64,000 nucleotides of DNA from Candidatus Sulfurimonas baltica (lineage in GTDB: Bacteria > Campylobacterota > Campylobacteria > Campylobacterales > Sulfurimonadaceae): positions 930,001-994,000 of the forward strand of contig NZ_CP054492.1 in NCBI RefSeq assembly GCF_015265455.1, read 5' to 3'. The notes under the pieces are model-generated. The model made no database searches. It had not been told where the DNA came from and was given only the letters and a program-made list of their open reading frames with translations. Made by a program: the position numbers and the translations under genes. Below, one piece after another: positions 62,638 to 64,000 of this stretch (positions are counted from its first letter, which is position 1; each line of letters opens with the position of its first letter).

Positions 62638-63349
62638 AATTTCTTCTCCTTTTCGTTTTGAATTGGCGTATTGAATTGACGTATTGTAATGTAATAAATT
62701 TTGAATGTAAAGTGTTTTAAATGCCTGTGTACTGGGAATACAACAGCCTTTGTCGTGTAAATATAAGACAAAAAAAAGAGTTGAAATTATTGACTGTAAA
62801 TTATTAGAATAATCACGAAAATCTTATTAATTTTATCGTGAAATATATACTGAAATAGGAATGATGTATTTCGCTACAGCTTTAAAAGAGAAAATCACGA
62901 AATTAATAAAAGTGCTAAATATACTAAATTTGTAACAAAGGTTTTGTGAGAAGAGTAGTATTAAATGCTTTTTCTTAGAAAATAATATCAGGATATATCT
63001 CATATGCTAATGCGTAATATGTAGACTAAATAGAGAAAGTTGATTCGAGAAGACAATAAGGGTAAGAAGACAGTTCAATAATGAAAAATTTAGGTTACAT
63101 AGGAAATAGCCTAGAAAAACATTTTTTACACATTTATCAAAAAGTTGAAAGGTTACTTTTTGAGCCATTTTTAAATTGCTCAATATAGTGTAGTTAGGGA
63201 AAATATTTGTATTCAATAAGAGCAAGGTACTTTTAATATTTTAAAAATGTAAAATTGTGTTTTAAATAAATGATAGTGATTTTCATAGGTTTTTCTAGAG
63301 GATTTATGTTTTGATAAAAGTGATTGAAATGCGTATTTTAGGGGATATT
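62638..63349. other. 712 bp non-coding stretch at the island's right end
   Basis: No credible gene. The hexamer TCACGA occurs at 62813 and 62895 and reversed (TCGTGA) at 62836, possible arm or operator sites for the HTH or the integrase. The rest is AT-rich with no structure recognised. Confidence 0.5.
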
Positions 63350-63426
<77 letters not shown>

Positions 63427-63438
63427 ATATTTAAAAGG

Positions 63439-63513
63439 TGGATGGGGATACAGGATTCGAACCTGTGAATGCTAGCACCAAAAGCTAGTGCCTTACCACT
63501 TGGCGAATCCCCA
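63439..63513 (-). tRNA. tRNA-Gln (anticodon TTG)
   Basis: 75 bases with CCA; acceptor TGGGGAT / ATCCCCA, anticodon stem CTAGC. It differs from the copy at 16195 in the anticodon stem only, by eye. Confidence 0.95.
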
Positions 63514-63532
63514 TCATTTGTATAGTAAAAAT

Positions 63533-63609
<77 letters not shown>

Positions 63610-63792
63610 ACACGTATTAAAAGCAAGTAGTGCGTTTAATGGAGCGGAATTATAGGTTTATTACTTCTATTTGTCAAGTGTTATAGGCTTAAATTTTAAT
63701 ATTCACAATAAAATAAGTTTTATAGTAGCAGTTGAACTCTTTTTAAATAAGTTTTATATATAATAAATGAATAATTTATACAAAGAGAAAAT

Positions 63793-64000
63793 ATGACACC
63801 TATACAAAGAGTATTAGAAGCAATTGATGAAATTAAAAAGGGTAAAATGGTCATCATGTGTGATGATGAAGATAGAGAAAATGAGGGTGATTTAGTTTAT
63901 GCCTCTGCTTTTTCAACTCCTGCGCATGTAAACTTTATGGCTACACATGCGAGAGGACTTATCTGCGTTGCTCTTAGTAAGGCCATAGCTACTAGACTTG
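63793..64000 (+). CDS. ribB: 3,4-dihydroxy-2-butanone-4-phosphate synthase, 3' end outside window
   Basis: 69 codons visible. [20 protein letters not shown] and [15 protein letters not shown] are the RibB start with the substrate- and metal-binding [10 protein letters not shown] loop; [12 protein letters not shown] follows. It makes the four-carbon precursor of riboflavin from ribulose 5-phosphate. It may be fused to RibA further on, as in many relatives. No FMN riboswitch is visible in the 180 bases upstream. Confidence 0.95.
   Translation, partial: MTPIQRVLEAIDEIKKGKMVIMCDDEDRENEGDLVYASAFSTPAHVNFMATHARGLICVALSKAIATRL

Noticed and set aside
63007-63225. 72-aa protein on the minus strand near the island end
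   Set aside because: No ribosome site, composition of random AT-rich DNA.
63610-63792. FMN riboswitch before ribB
   Set aside because: The conserved RFN-element boxes are not visible; the leader is AT-rich without stable stems.

Overview
The window is AT-rich and looks like a chromosome segment of a Campylobacterota (epsilonproteobacterial) bacterium, most like Sulfurimonas or a relative. The main reason is conserved gene order: cysS, murJ, a FapA-like gene, ruvA, ddl, an alpha/beta hydrolase, murF and a HIT protein lie together, as I remember them in Campylobacter. A selenium tRNA-modification gene, TRAP permeases, PPK2 and a ribB-type gene next to tRNAs fit the same group. The genus is inferred, not shown.

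Layout. (1) 1-28.2 kb is core chromosome: envelope synthesis (murJ, ddl, murF), DNA repair (ruvA), translation (cysS, an RNA methyltransferase), transport (TRAP permeases, MscS, CorA), mnmH, and a biotin carboxylase divergent from an AraC-type regulator. The cysS-murJ junction is broken by a relic integron (3.7-5.0 kb): a 22-codon stump of the integrase, one exact gene cassette with its attC, and a RelBE toxin-antitoxin pair as second cassette. Upstream of it are decayed duplicate pieces of cysS and of the methyltransferase gene. An IS3-family and an IS5-family element also sit here. (2) 28.3-63.4 kb is a 35 kb genomic island. Its left end carries the 3' half of tRNA-fMet as a 46-47 bp direct repeat. 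Its right end carries an intact tRNA-fMet next to a tyrosine integrase and an excisionase-like HTH gene. (3) 63.35-64 kb is core again: tRNA-fMet, tRNA-Gln, tRNA-fMet and the start of ribB.

Inside the island, left to right: an AbiEii-type nucleotidyltransferase operon; LPP20/FlgT-like secreted proteins; a 7.6 kb segment between two IS3-family copies that is circularly permuted (the two halves of one yihY gene lie at its opposite ends, each against an IS); a secreted operon with a caspase-formylglycine-enzyme-like fusion; a WYL regulator operon with a PD-(D/E)XK-like nuclease; a locus with a leucine-rich-repeat protein, two FtsZ C-terminal-domain-like proteins and an SRP-type GTPase; and a replication/integration module with a primase-like protein, HTH proteins and the integrase.

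The best candidate for an undescribed system is 51.56-53.6 kb. Two small transcription units each begin with the same upstream element at exactly 61 bases from the start codon. Each ends with a protein resembling the C-terminal domain of epsilonproteobacterial FtsZ; one is led by an LRR protein and the other by an SRP/FlhF-like GTPase. The WYL-led operon beside it (49.2-51.5 kb) is a second candidate. All function calls were made by eye from motifs; no database was searched.
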